From the NCBI GenBank assembly GCA_903935205.1, contig CAIZQU010000129.1:1-58478 (forward strand): a stretch of DNA of 58,478 nucleotides, given 5' to 3'. Of this stretch, positions 21,106 through 29,755 are shown piece by piece. The translations under genes and the position numbers were made by a program. Under the pieces are notes generated by a model. The model was not told the DNA's origin. It saw only the letters and a list, made by a program, of their open reading frames with translations, and did no database searches. Source of the stretch: an uncultured cyanobacterium. Lineage in GTDB: Bacteria; Cyanobacteriota; Cyanobacteriia; PCC-6307; Cyanobiaceae. Numbering within the stretch: position 1 is the stretch's first letter; every line of letters starts with the position of its first letter.

Positions 21106-22833
21106 ATGGCTGCACGCCCGCGCTGGCCTCGCTGGTTTGCACCGCGGCGCCAACCCCAGCTCCGGCAGGCCTCCCCGGGGGGGAGCCCCCAGGGAGCTCT
21201 CCAGTCCGGGATGCCGCGGCGTGCCCAGCCCAGCGGCCAGGCGGCAGCGCTGGCTCCGGCAACGGCGGCCGGCGATGCCGCGTCCCCGGCCGCCGCTGGC
21301 GCTGGAGGGCCTCAGAGCGGCGACCTCCGGCCGGCGGCCCTGCAGCGTCAGCTGCTGCTGGCCCTGCTGCCCTGCGGGCCGCTGCTCGCCCTGGTGCTGT
21401 GGCCGCTGCAGGGATTGGCGATCGCCGGTTACGCCATCGAGGGGCTCTGGCCCCATGGGCAGCCCGGTCTGGAGGATCCCCTGCTGCCGGTGCTGGTGTT
21501 CTGCGGCACCCTGACCCTGCTGGCCCTGGCCTGGGGACCCCTGGCCGCCGGGCGGGGATCGGGGGCCCTGGCGGTGGAGGGGCTCCAGGATCCGAGCCTG
21601 GCGGCGGCGGAACGGCAGCGGCTGCTGGCGGTGTTGGGCTGGCGGACCCAGCTGCAGCGCCTGACCTTGCTGGCCCTCGCCCATGGCGCCGGCCTGGCGG
21701 TGGGGATCGAGACCGCAGCGGCAGCGTTCGGCGCCTCCACCCTGCTGGCCCTGCGCGGCCGCCTGCTGGGGCTGGGGGCCCTGCCGGTGTCGCTGCTGGC
21801 GGCGATCGGGGCGGGGGCCGGCCTCGGTGCGGCCTTCCGCTCGCCGCTGCTGGGGGTGATCTACGCCCTGGAGTGCCTGGGCAGCAGCACGGGGATGTCG
21901 CTGGTCTGGCCCACGCTCCTGCTGGCTGGGCTCGCTTCGCTGCTGACATGGACGCCCCTGGGGGGAATTCTCGCCTTGCAGGGATCCCTGGCGGAGCTTG
22001 GCAGCCAGGGGGTTCGAGGGGCGCTGGAGGGGGCGACTACGGCGCTGGCTTCAGGGTCTCCGCTGGGGGGACTGACTCAGCTGGGGACCCGCTCCCCTTG
22101 GGGGGCCGGCCCTCTGGGGCTGGTTTCAGGGCTGGGTCAGGGTGGCGGGCTGTCGCTGCTGCTGCCCTGGGCCCTGCTGCTCACCCTGCTGGCGGCGCTG
22201 GTGGGGGCGGGCCTGCGCCGGGCTGTGTTGACCCTGACGCCACGGATCGATCGGCTGCTGCAGCAGCGCTTCCTGCCCACGGCCCTGGTGATGGCGGTTC
22301 TGGCTGCCGTCCTGGCCCATCGCAGCGGTGGCATCAGCCTCAACGATGGCGCCCGCGACCTGACGGCGGCCCTGACGGGTGCCGCGGCGGTGCCCCGCTG
22401 GGCGGCCCTGCCGCGGCTGCTGAGCCCGCTGCTGGCCAGCGCCAGCGGCGCGCCGGGTGGCCTGTCGTTCGATTGCATGAGCCTCGGAGCGTTGGTGGTG
22501 GCGCCCCTGGTGAGGCGGCTCGGAGCTGATCAGCAGCTGATCCTGATCGCCATCGGCGCAGCCGTGGTGTTCAGCGCCGCCTGCCGCACGCCGCTGTTGG
22601 CGGCGGTGTTTGTGGTGGTGGTGCAGGGGCAGGGGGCCAACCTGCCCCTGCTGCTGATCGCCTGTGCGATCGGGGCGGCCGTGGCCGGTGCCATCCCGGA
22701 TCCGCCGCTGGCGGAGGCCTTCGGGACGCTGCTGCACGGGGTGCCGCTACCTGCGCCGGCGGCGCGACCCGGGGCCGATCGCTGGGAGCCGGCTGGGATC
22801 AGCGCAGACAGGCCATCGGGTGGCGGGGATTGA
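21106..22833 (+). CDS. ClC-family chloride channel/transporter-like protein
   Basis: This 575-residue polytopic protein has a long Pro/Ala-rich N-terminus (about 1-78) and then 10 or more membrane helices. AAFRSPLLGVIYALE matches the ClC signature around helix G. GRGSGALAVEGL corresponds to the first filter region (GSGIP in classical ClCs), and GIETAAAAFGA occupies the GKEGP position. The filter is thus changed at key places, including loss of GKEGP, so anion selectivity or transport mode may differ. Its 3' end overlaps the convergent alanine dehydrogenase gene by 35 bp. Confidence 0.8.
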   Translation: MAARPRWPRWFAPRRQPQLRQASPGGSPQGALQSGMPRRAQPSGQAAALAPATAAGDAASPAAAGAGGPQSGDLRPAALQRQLLLALLPCGPLLALVLWPLQGLAIAGYAIEGLWPHGQPGLEDPLLPVLVFCGTLTLLALAWGPLAAGRGSGALAVEGLQDPSLAAAERQRLLAVLGWRTQLQRLTLLALAHGAGLAVGIETAAAAFGASTLLALRGRLLGLGALPVSLLAAIGAGAGLGAAFRSPLLGVIYALECLGSSTGMSLVWPTLLLAGLASLLTWTPLGGILALQGSLAELGSQGVRGALEGATTALASGSPLGGLTQLGTRSPWGAGPLGLVSGLGQGGGLSLLLPWALLLTLLAALVGAGLRRAVLTLTPRIDRLLQQRFLPTALVMAVLAAVLAHRSGGISLNDGARDLTAALTGAAAVPRWAALPRLLSPLLASASGAPGGLSFDCMSLGALVVAPLVRRLGADQQLILIAIGAAVVFSAACRTPLLAAVFVVVVQGQGANLPLLLIACAIGAAVAGAIPDPPLAEAFGTLLHGVPLPAPAARPGADRWEPAGISADRPSGGGD

Positions 22834-23911
22834 GACCGAGGGCCTTGGCCACGCCGGGATGGCAGACCGCCCCATGGACGGTATTGAGGCCGGAGAGCAG
22901 CTCGGGACGGTCGGTGACCGCCTCGGCCACGCCGCGGCCCGCCATGACCAGGATGTAGGGAAGGGTGACGCTGACCAGGGCCTCGGTGGAGGTGAAGGGC
23001 ACCGCCCCCGGCATGTTGCCGACGGCATAGTGCTGCACGCCATGGATCGTCATCACCGGATCGGTGTGGGTGGTCTCGCGGCTGGTGGCGACGCAGCCGC
23101 CCTGGTCGATCGCCACATCGACGATCACCGATCCCGCCTTCATCGCCCGCACCAGGGGTTCTTCGACCAGGGTGGGAGCGCGGCCCCCGGGCAGCAGCAC
23201 CGCGCCGATCAGCAGATCGGCATCGGGCACCAGCCGTTCGATCAGGGCGCGGCTGCTGACGAGGGTGACCATGCGGCCGCGTCGATCCGACTCCAGGCCC
23301 CGCAGCCGCTGGGGGGAGTGGTCGAGCAGAAACACCTCCGCATCCATGGCGGCGGCGATGCGGGCGGCATTCCAGCCGACGGTGCCGGCCCCGAGCACCA
23401 CGACCCGGGCCGGCTGGACGCCGGTGCAGCCACCCATCAGGATGCCGCGACCGCCGTGGGGTTTTTCGAGCAGGTGGGCGCCCACCTGGGCGGCGAGACG
23501 GCCGGCGATCTCGCTCATCGGCGCCAGCAGCGGCAGGCTGCCGTTCTCGAGCTGCACGGTTTCGTAGGCCAGGGCCGTGGTGCCGGCTTCGAGCAGGGCG
23601 CGGCCCACCTCCGGGTAAGCGGCGAGGTGGAGGTAGGTGAACAGCACCAGATCGGGCCGCAGGAAACGGAACTCCTGGGGCTGGGGCTCCTTCACCTTGA
23701 CCACCAGATGGGCGGCCCAGGCCTCCTGGCAGCTGACCAGAGCGGCACCGGAGGCCCGGTAGTCGTCGTCGGAGATGCCGGCACCCTCGCCGGCGCCCGC
23801 CTCGACCCGCACCTCCATCCCCTGCCCCACCAGCTCGCGCACCCCATCGGGGGTGAGGGCCACCCGCTGCTCATCGCGCTTGATCTCCCTGGGCACACCG
23901 ATGCTTGCCAT
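22799..23911 (-). CDS. ald: Alanine dehydrogenase
   Basis: Ald catalyses reversible NAD-dependent deamination of L-alanine to pyruvate and ammonium. The 370-residue protein starts MASIGVPREIKRDEQRVALTP. It has the substrate-binding Lys in VVKVKEP and the catalytic His in YLHLAAYPE. The Rossmann motif VVLGAGTVGWNAA and the VDVAIDQGGC stretch are present. The ATG at 23911 matches the family N-terminus although the frame is open to 24073. It is convergent with the ClC gene, overlapping by 35 bp. Confidence 0.96.
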   Translation of the reverse strand: MASIGVPREIKRDEQRVALTPDGVRELVGQGMEVRVEAGAGEGAGISDDDYRASGAALVSCQEAWAAHLVVKVKEPQPQEFRFLRPDLVLFTYLHLAAYPEVGRALLEAGTTALAYETVQLENGSLPLLAPMSEIAGRLAAQVGAHLLEKPHGGRGILMGGCTGVQPARVVVLGAGTVGWNAARIAAAMDAEVFLLDHSPQRLRGLESDRRGRMVTLVSSRALIERLVPDADLLIGAVLLPGGRAPTLVEEPLVRAMKAGSVIVDVAIDQGGCVATSRETTHTDPVMTIHGVQHYAVGNMPGAVPFTSTEALVSVTLPYILVMAGRGVAEAVTDRPELLSGLNTVHGAVCHPGVAKALGLNPRHPMACLR

Positions 23912-24541
23912 CGGCGAAGCCAGGGGAGCCGCCAGGCCGGGGGGTGCCATGGGCTGGGTGCGGGGCTGGGCGATGAACCTAGGACGGGATCGCCTGAGGC
24001 CTGCCCCGCATGGCTGCTGATCGGCTTCGGCGGAAAAAAACGTGGAAGGTGGCCTGTTGATCGCCGTAGGCAACGAAGCGCACCGGTCCGAAGCTGGTGC
24101 GGTGCTGAGGGTGTGAAAGGAGGACGCGCTTGCTCGCGTCGGGGCTGCGTCCCTGTGGAGTCTTCTCCCCCCGCTCCTGCCGCCGCTACCCCCGCTCCCC
24201 TGCCCCTGCTTGCTGCTGGTGCGGCCTTCAGCTTCAGCCGCCGTCTGTGCTCCCGCCTGTGCAGCGGTCAGGCTTCACGGCAGGGGTGAGCGCTGCAGCG
24301 GTTTTTTTGGGGGCGCCTGCTCGTTCATTCCCCTGGGCTGATCGGCGCTTGCTGCGATCAGGCCCAGAACAAGATCGCCCGCGAGTGCAACGCCATTCCC
24401 TCCAGCGCTCCCCTGCGCCTGCTCCCGCCACAATCTCGTCCGCCCGGGGCTCGTTGCCGCTCAGGATCGATCGCCCTGGCGAACGACCGCGGGCGCCATC
24501 CCGGCTGTCCACCCTCCCCTGGCCCGGTGAACCGACAGGCT
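23912..24541. other. 630-bp spacer between ald and nadE
   Basis: Apart from the tail-like remnant at 24113-24289 I see no convincing gene. A plus-strand frame at 24130-24627 is Arg/Pro/Ser-rich and looks like a shadow of GC-rich non-coding DNA. The ald promoter should lie just above 23911. Polypyrimidine runs are common from about 24165 to 24215. Confidence 0.5.
24113..24289 (+). pseudogene. Orphan PEP-CTERM-like sorting tail (gene remnant)
   Basis: In one plus-strand frame this short stretch encodes TPAPLPLLAAGAAFSFSRRL followed by a Cys/Arg-rich end. It is very like the sorting tail of cyanobacterial PEP-CTERM-like proteins and resembles the tail of the secreted protein ending at 19318. 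Upstream, the frame has only an Arg/Gly-rich lead from a possible GTG at 24113 and no signal peptide or body. The simplest reading is the last exon-sized piece of a decayed secreted-protein gene. It could also be a chance match. Confidence 0.45.
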
Positions 24542-26518
24542 TCACCCGGCCGCGATCGGCATCCGCCAACCGCTGCCGAAGGAGCGGCGGCTCACCTTCA
24601 GGGCCGGTGCCGCCTGGCGGCGCTTGAACTCGGCCCGGCGCAGCAGGGTCCAGATCCGCTCCACCAGGGCCGGGTCGTGGCCGGCGGCCACCAGCTCCTC
24701 GGGGCTGGCCATCTCCTCGATCAGCCGCCGCAGGAGCGGATCGAGCACGGCGTAATCGGGCAGGGAATCGCTGTCGCGCTGGTCGGGGCGCAGCTCGGCG
24801 CTGGGGGGTTTGCGGCGGATCGCCTCACCGATCAGCTCCCCTTCGGCCGGCAGCCCCAGGGCGGCGCGGCAGCTGGCGGATTCCGGCGCATCGAGCCAGT
24901 CGCAAAGCGCGAAGACGGTGCTCTTGTAGAGGTCGCCGATCACCGCCAGGCCGCCGTTCATGTCGCCGTAGAGGGTGCAGTAGCCCACCGCCAGCTCCGA
25001 TTTGTTGCCGGTCGAGAGCAGCAGCTGGCCCTGCTGGTTGGCCACCGCCATCAGCAGCGTGCCGCGCAGCCGCGATTGCAGGTTCTCGGCGGTCACATCC
25101 CGTGGTGCCTCGCCGAGGGCGGGGGTGAGGGCGGTGTCGCAGGCGGCCATCAACGGCGCGATCGGCACGGTGTCGCAGGCCATGCCCAGACGCTGGGCCA
25201 GGGCTTCGGCATCGCTCAGGGATCCGGCCGAGCTCCAGGGGGAGGGCATCCGCAGGGCCCGCACCCGCTCAGCTCCGAGCGCAGCGCAGGCGATCACCGC
25301 CACCAGGGCCGAATCGATGCCGCCGCTCAGGCCGAGCAGGGCGCCGCGGAAGCCGCACTTGCGCCCGTAGTCGGTCACCCCCAGCACCAGGGCGCGCAGC
25401 AGCAGCTCCTCGGGGGCGGGGTCCGCCGGGCTGGGGACCAGGGGCAGGGATTGTGCCGCCGCGGGCGATGGGGCAACCGGGGGCTGGGAGTCGTGCTGAT
25501 GCAGGGGTGAGCCGGAGGGGAGCTGGTTCCCATGGCCCGCGGCAGCCCCGGGAGGCAGGGCCTCGGGAGGCAGGGCCCCGGGAGGCAGGGCCTCGCGAGG
25601 CCGGGGTGGCGTCACCGGCGGCTGGGGCATCTCCCAGAGGGCCAGGTCCTCCATCGCCCAGGGCTGTTGCAGCAGCACCGCGCCGCCGGCGTCGACCACG
25701 AAGCCGCCGCCATCGAAGACCAGCTCGTCGTTCCCCCCCACCTGGTTCACATACACGGCCGGCACCCCCAGCCGCCCCGCCGCCCGGCCCGCCAGCCGCC
25801 GCCGCAGGGCCGCCTTGCCCTGGCCGAAGGGGGATGCCGAAAGGTTCACCAGCAGATCAATCCCCTGCCCCTGCAGAGCGGCGATCGGATCGCAGCCCCC
25901 CAGGGGTTGACCCAGGGGCGTCTCCTCCACCCAGAGGTCCTCGCAGATCGTCAGGCCCAGGCGCCAGCGGCGGCTGCCGCCGTTCCCGCTCCCATGGCCA
26001 TCACAGCCACCCCCGCCGCTGCCACCGTCATCGCTGCCGCGGCGGCTCCCTCCGCCATCGCTGCTCCCATCGCCGCCGCTGCCGATCTCGATCCAACCGC
26101 CTATCTCCAGCACCGCCGCCTCGCTGCCGGGCCGGAAGTAGCGCCGCTCATCGAACACGTCGTAGCTGGGCAGCAATCGCTTGCGCGCCACCACCCGCCA
26201 GCTGCCGCCAGCCACCAGCGCCACGGCGTTGTAAAGGGCCGGCTGGCCCTCCCCCAGCAGCGGCTCGACCACGCCCACCAGCAGCGCCAGCCCTGCCGGC
26301 AGCCCCGCCGCCAACCCCTCGAGGCTGCGCCGCTGGGCCTCCAGCAGGGCGGGCCGCAGCAGCAGATCCCGGGGCGGGTAGCCCCAGAGCGAGAGCTCCG
26401 GGGTCAGCACCAGATCGGCCCCGGCCGCCGCCGCCTCGTGGCAACGCTCCAGGATCCGCGCGGCATTGCCCTCCAGATCCCCCACCAGGGCATTGAGCTG
26501 GGCCAGGGCCAGGCGCAT
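24542..26518 (-). CDS. nadE: Glutamine-dependent NAD(+) synthetase
   Basis: NadE makes NAD from nicotinic acid adenine dinucleotide using ammonia freed from glutamine. The N-terminal nitrilase-type amidase has the triad Glu41 (PELSLWGYP), Lys113 (RKRLLPSYD) and Cys192 (LTICEDLW). The C-terminal synthetase has the P-loop LSGGIDSALV. At 658 residues it is longer than usual, because of a Gly/Ser insert (about 147-183) inside the amidase domain and a Pro-rich linker with ALPPG/ALPPE repeats before the synthetase. Its start overlaps the nadD stop by 1 nt (TGATG), so consecutive pathway steps are coupled. Confidence 0.96.
   Translation of the reverse strand: MRLALAQLNALVGDLEGNAARILERCHEAAAAGADLVLTPELSLWGYPPRDLLLRPALLEAQRRSLEGLAAGLPAGLALLVGVVEPLLGEGQPALYNAVALVAGGSWRVVARKRLLPSYDVFDERRYFRPGSEAAVLEIGGWIEIGSGGDGSSDGGGSRRGSDDGGSGGGGCDGHGSGNGGSRRWRLGLTICEDLWVEETPLGQPLGGCDPIAALQGQGIDLLVNLSASPFGQGKAALRRRLAGRAAGRLGVPAVYVNQVGGNDELVFDGGGFVVDAGGAVLLQQPWAMEDLALWEMPQPPVTPPRPREALPPGALPPEALPPGAAAGHGNQLPSGSPLHQHDSQPPVAPSPAAAQSLPLVPSPADPAPEELLLRALVLGVTDYGRKCGFRGALLGLSGGIDSALVAVIACAALGAERVRALRMPSPWSSAGSLSDAEALAQRLGMACDTVPIAPLMAACDTALTPALGEAPRDVTAENLQSRLRGTLLMAVANQQGQLLLSTGNKSELAVGYCTLYGDMNGGLAVIGDLYKSTVFALCDWLDAPESASCRAALGLPAEGELIGEAIRRKPPSAELRPDQRDSDSLPDYAVLDPLLRRLIEEMASPEELVAAGHDPALVERIWTLLRRAEFKRRQAAPALKVSRRSFGSGWRMPIAAG
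25546..25605. repeat. Four tandem 15-bp units inside nadE
   Basis: Four consecutive 15-bp units (consensus CCCCGGGAGGCAGGG, with C/T variation, the last degenerate) encode the ALPPG-type pentapeptide linker of NadE. They keep the reading frame, so slippage changes only linker length. Confidence 0.9.
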
Positions 26519-27108
26519 CAGGGGGCAGGGGGTGACGGAGGCCCGGCAAGGCCGTAGAGATTGTGCTCCAGCAGCAGCGGCCGCAGGGCCGGTGGCACCT
26601 CCGCCAGGGCCGGACCCCCCTGGCGCACATGGCTGCTGGCGGTGCCGGGCACCATCAGGTCTGTGAGGATCTCGGCCCGGCCGCCCAGGGCCTCCAGGCC
26701 TGCCAGCTCGCCCCCCTGCAACGGCCAGCCCTGGCGCGGTGCGATCGCCAGCCGGCAGCTCCCCAGCACCGCCCGGGCCTGGCGCCAGCGCGGGATCTGG
26801 GCCACCAGGTCGCTGCCCACCACGAACACCAGCTCCTGGTCGGGCCAGCGGCGGCGCGCCCGCTCCAGGGTCTCGATCGCCCAGGGGCTGCTCAGATCCG
26901 CCTCCAGGCTGAGGCGCGGATCGCCGATCGCCGCGATCAGGGCCTGCAGCAGCTTCATTCGCACCGCCAGGGGCTGGCCGTGCTGCTTCATCGGGTTATC
27001 GCTGGCCCAACTCGCCACCCGCGGATAGCGCTGCAGCAAGCCCTCCAGCAGCACCCGGTGGCCTTCGGTGGGGGGATCGGCGCTGGTGCCGAACAGGGCG
27101 ATGGCCAC
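26518..27108 (-). CDS. nadD: Nicotinate-nucleotide adenylyltransferase
   Basis: NadD transfers AMP to nicotinate mononucleotide, the step before NadE. The 196-residue nucleotidylyltransferase has FGTSADPPTEGH at the N-terminus (the GxFDPxHxGH-type motif, first His replaced by Thr) and SSHVR near the end (ISSTxIR-type). It lies 4 nt after the GTPase gene and overlaps nadE by 1 nt, in a minus-strand operon. Confidence 0.9.
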   Translation of the reverse strand: MAIALFGTSADPPTEGHRVLLEGLLQRYPRVASWASDNPMKQHGQPLAVRMKLLQALIAAIGDPRLSLEADLSSPWAIETLERARRRWPDQELVFVVGSDLVAQIPRWRQARAVLGSCRLAIAPRQGWPLQGGELAGLEALGGRAEILTDLMVPGTASSHVRQGGPALAEVPPALRPLLLEHNLYGLAGPPSPPAP

Positions 27109-27112
27109 GGGG

Positions 27113-28588
27113 TCAGGGCATCAGGGCATCGATGGGTTCAGCCTCGCCCTTCGCCCGCCAGGCGTTCAGCCAGCGGCGCGCCTCCGGATCCTGGGCTGCC
27201 AGGCGCCGCAACAGGGCGCCCGGCTGGCCGGCCGCGCTGGCGGCCTGCAGCAGTTCCGCCGCCGCCAGCTGGCCGGTGCGGCGGGTGGTGTGCACCGCCA
27301 GCGCCGCCTGGGCCAGGGCGACGGGGGCCGCCGGCACCAGGCTCAGGCCGCCGCTCAGCGGTGCTGCCGCCAGCAGCGCCTGGCGCACGCCCCCGAGCAG
27401 CAGCTGCAGGCCGATCTGGGCTCCCCCCAGCAGGGCGTTGTGGCCGGAGAGCCGCGCCGCCAGCTGGCGGGCGCCGGGGCGGCTCATCGGCAGGCCGTAG
27501 AGCTGGCAGAGCTGCACCACCAGGGCGCTGTCGCAGGCCAGACCACCGGCCAGATCGAGCAGCAGCAGCGGATTCATCGCCACCCCCGTGGCCTTGAGGG
27601 CCGCGAAGCGGCCGATCAGATCCTGGGCCCGGCGGCGCCCATGGGCCAGGCGGCACCGATGCAGCGCCTGGCTGAACTGGTCCGCCGCCCGTAGCCCGTT
27701 GAGAGCCAGCAGCAACGGCCCCTCCTGCTGCAGCAGGCTGGCCAGGGCCTGCTGCAGGGGGGCGATCCGCGGTGCCACGGCCGTGCTGCGCACCGTGCCA
27801 TCGGCGCGCAGCTGGGGGTCGCGGGGCGCCGCCGCCACGGTGATCGGATCCAGGTGGCGAGCCTCGGCCGGCAGGCGGCGGCGGATGCTGGCCCGCAGCG
27901 CCGGCAGTTCCGCCGCCGGCCAGCAGTCGCTGCGGTTGAGCACCAGCAGCAGGGGTTTGCCGCTGGCCAGCAGGATCTCCAGGGCCTCCAGCTCGCCCCG
28001 GCCCAGGTCGGCATCGAGCACCAGCAACACCACATCGGCGCCAAGGGCGATGCGGCGGGCCAGGCGGGCCCTGGCGGCGGCGCCGATCTCATCAATGCCG
28101 GGCGTATCGACCAGATCCACCCCCTCCAGGCCGGCCAGGGTCTGGCGCCAGGCCCGCTGCTCCTGGCGGCGGGTGCAGCCGTGGGCCACATCGGTCGCGA
28201 ACTGCTCCTCCCCCAGCAGGGCATTGAGCAGGCTCGACTTGCCCACCCCCACCCGGCCGAACACCACCACCCGGGGCCGCCGCCGCCGCAGGCGTTCGAG
28301 CTGGCGATCGAGGGCGACCAGCTCCGGTCCCAGCAGGGTGGTTTCCCGCGGGCTGAGCTGCAGGCCCGCCCGCCAGCGCTCCAGCAGCAGGGCGGCCCGC
28401 TCCGGAGTCGGTGGACACCCCTCATGTGGCCCCTGGGGCGGTGCATCGCTGGGGGCAGTCCCGGCCGCTGGGGCCAGCAACGCCGGCAGGGCATCCCCCC
28501 ATGGGCCCTTGCGCTGGGGACCCCGGCGGCGGTTGCGGGCGACGCGGCGGGTGGGGCGGGCGCCGCTGGGGCCGCTGGGGCCGCTCAT
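27113..28588 (-). CDS. GTP-binding protein with C-terminal DUF697-like domain
   Basis: The 491-residue protein carries a small Era/HSR1-like GTPase domain. It has P-loop GRVGVGKSSLLNAL, switch region VAHGCTRR, DTPGID (G3) and NRSD (G4). After about residue 300 there is a helical, Ala/Leu/Gly-rich region resembling DUF697 in cyanobacterial GTPases of this type (LLLLDLAGGLACDSALVVQLCQLYG). Such proteins are membrane-associated and their role is unknown. The start (ATG at 28588) overlaps the upstream transporter stop by 4 nt. Confidence 0.85.
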   Translation of the reverse strand: MSGPSGPSGARPTRRVARNRRRGPQRKGPWGDALPALLAPAAGTAPSDAPPQGPHEGCPPTPERAALLLERWRAGLQLSPRETTLLGPELVALDRQLERLRRRRPRVVVFGRVGVGKSSLLNALLGEEQFATDVAHGCTRRQEQRAWRQTLAGLEGVDLVDTPGIDEIGAAARARLARRIALGADVVLLVLDADLGRGELEALEILLASGKPLLLVLNRSDCWPAAELPALRASIRRRLPAEARHLDPITVAAAPRDPQLRADGTVRSTAVAPRIAPLQQALASLLQQEGPLLLALNGLRAADQFSQALHRCRLAHGRRRAQDLIGRFAALKATGVAMNPLLLLDLAGGLACDSALVVQLCQLYGLPMSRPGARQLAARLSGHNALLGGAQIGLQLLLGGVRQALLAAAPLSGGLSLVPAAPVALAQAALAVHTTRRTGQLAAAELLQAASAAGQPGALLRRLAAQDPEARRWLNAWRAKGEAEPIDALMP

Positions 28589-29601
28589 GGGCTGGCCTCC
28601 CCTCCCAGGGGCAGGGGCCGCCGCCACCAGCCCGCCAGCACCGCCAGCACGGCCTCGGGACCCACCACGCCCACAAATCCTCCGAACTCATCCACCACCA
28701 CCCGCACCCCCGATCCGTTGCGCCGGAAGCTGGTCAGCAGTCGGTCTGCGCGGATCATCTCCGGCACGAACTCGACCGGGTCCATCACCGCCGCCACCGC
28801 CGCCTCTCCCTGGCCCTGTGCCAGCAGGGCGAGCAGCCGTTCGCGGCTCGCCACCCCCAGCACCTCATCGACCTCCTCCCCCAGCACCACCCACCAGGGG
28901 GCGTTCTGGCGCAGCAGCAGGGCCCGCTGGGAGTCGAGGCTGGCCTCGCCCTCCAGGGTGGGTGCCGCGACCCGGGGCACCATCAGATCCCGGGCGGTGA
29001 GGTCGTTGAGCTGGAAGACCTTGGCGATCATCGCCGCCTCATCCGCCTCGATCTGGCCCTTCTGGGAGCCGAGCCGAGCCAGCTGGCGGATCTCGTTTTC
29101 GTCGGTGTTGAGCTCGTTTTCGGCGGTGATCGCCGGCAGCAGCCGCTCCAGCAGCAGCACCACAGGGCTCATCAGCCGGACCACCAGACCCACGGCCGGG
29201 GCGCTGCTGAGGGCCACCGGCAGGGCCAGGCGGCTGCCGATCGCCTTGGGCAGGATCTCCCCCAGCAGGATCACCAGCACCGTCAGACCCACAGAAAAGA
29301 GGGGCAGGGCCACGCCGCTGACCCCCTGGCGGGCGAACACCTCGGCGGCATAACCGCCGACCATCAGGCTGCCGAAGATGTTGAAGATGTTGTTGGCGAT
29401 CACCAGCACCGCCAGGGTGCGGCCCAAGCGCAGCCGCAGCTGTTCGAGCTGGCGGGCCCCCGCCGGTGGCCTTTCGCGCCGCGCCAGCTCATGCACCTTG
29501 ACCGGGTTGACGGTGAGCAGGGCCGCCTCGACGCCGGAGCAGAAGAACGACCCCAGCAGCATCAGCACCACCGCCAGGCCGAGCAACAGCAGATCGTTCA
29601 T
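28585..29601 (-). CDS. CNNM/CorC-HlyC-type transporter (DUF21 + CBS)
   Basis: The 338-residue membrane protein has an N-terminal DUF21/CNNM domain with about four helices, including the motifs GSFFCSGVEAALLT and NNIFNIFGS. Two CBS-like modules follow (about 190-310), recognisable by VPRV, ELNDLTARDLM-like and VVDEFGGFVGVV. The C-terminal CorC_HlyC domain found in many relatives is missing. Family members are linked to Mg2+/Co2+ or Na+ transport. It is the first gene of a four-gene minus-strand operon ending in nadE. Confidence 0.88.
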   Translation of the reverse strand: MNDLLLLGLAVVLMLLGSFFCSGVEAALLTVNPVKVHELARRERPPAGARQLEQLRLRLGRTLAVLVIANNIFNIFGSLMVGGYAAEVFARQGVSGVALPLFSVGLTVLVILLGEILPKAIGSRLALPVALSSAPAVGLVVRLMSPVVLLLERLLPAITAENELNTDENEIRQLARLGSQKGQIEADEAAMIAKVFQLNDLTARDLMVPRVAAPTLEGEASLDSQRALLLRQNAPWWVVLGEEVDEVLGVASRERLLALLAQGQGEAAVAAVMDPVEFVPEMIRADRLLTSFRRNGSGVRVVVDEFGGFVGVVGPEAVLAVLAGWWRRPLPLGGEASP

Positions 29602-29755
29602 CGGGGGGTGGAGAACACGGACCGCGGGGACGGTCGGGGGCGGTCCCCGTATTTAATCGGTTGCGCCACCATGGCGCTGGCGCGAGAACCGCCTTGCGGC
29701 TCGCCGTTCCCCTTACTCCGCCTGCCCGGCCGCCGCGTTTCACCCCCCTGCCCCC

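Noticed and set aside
24130-24627. Plus-strand frame of 165 codons running into nadE
   Set aside because: Arg/Pro/Ser-rich composition typical of non-coding high-GC DNA, and its end is antisense to nadE.
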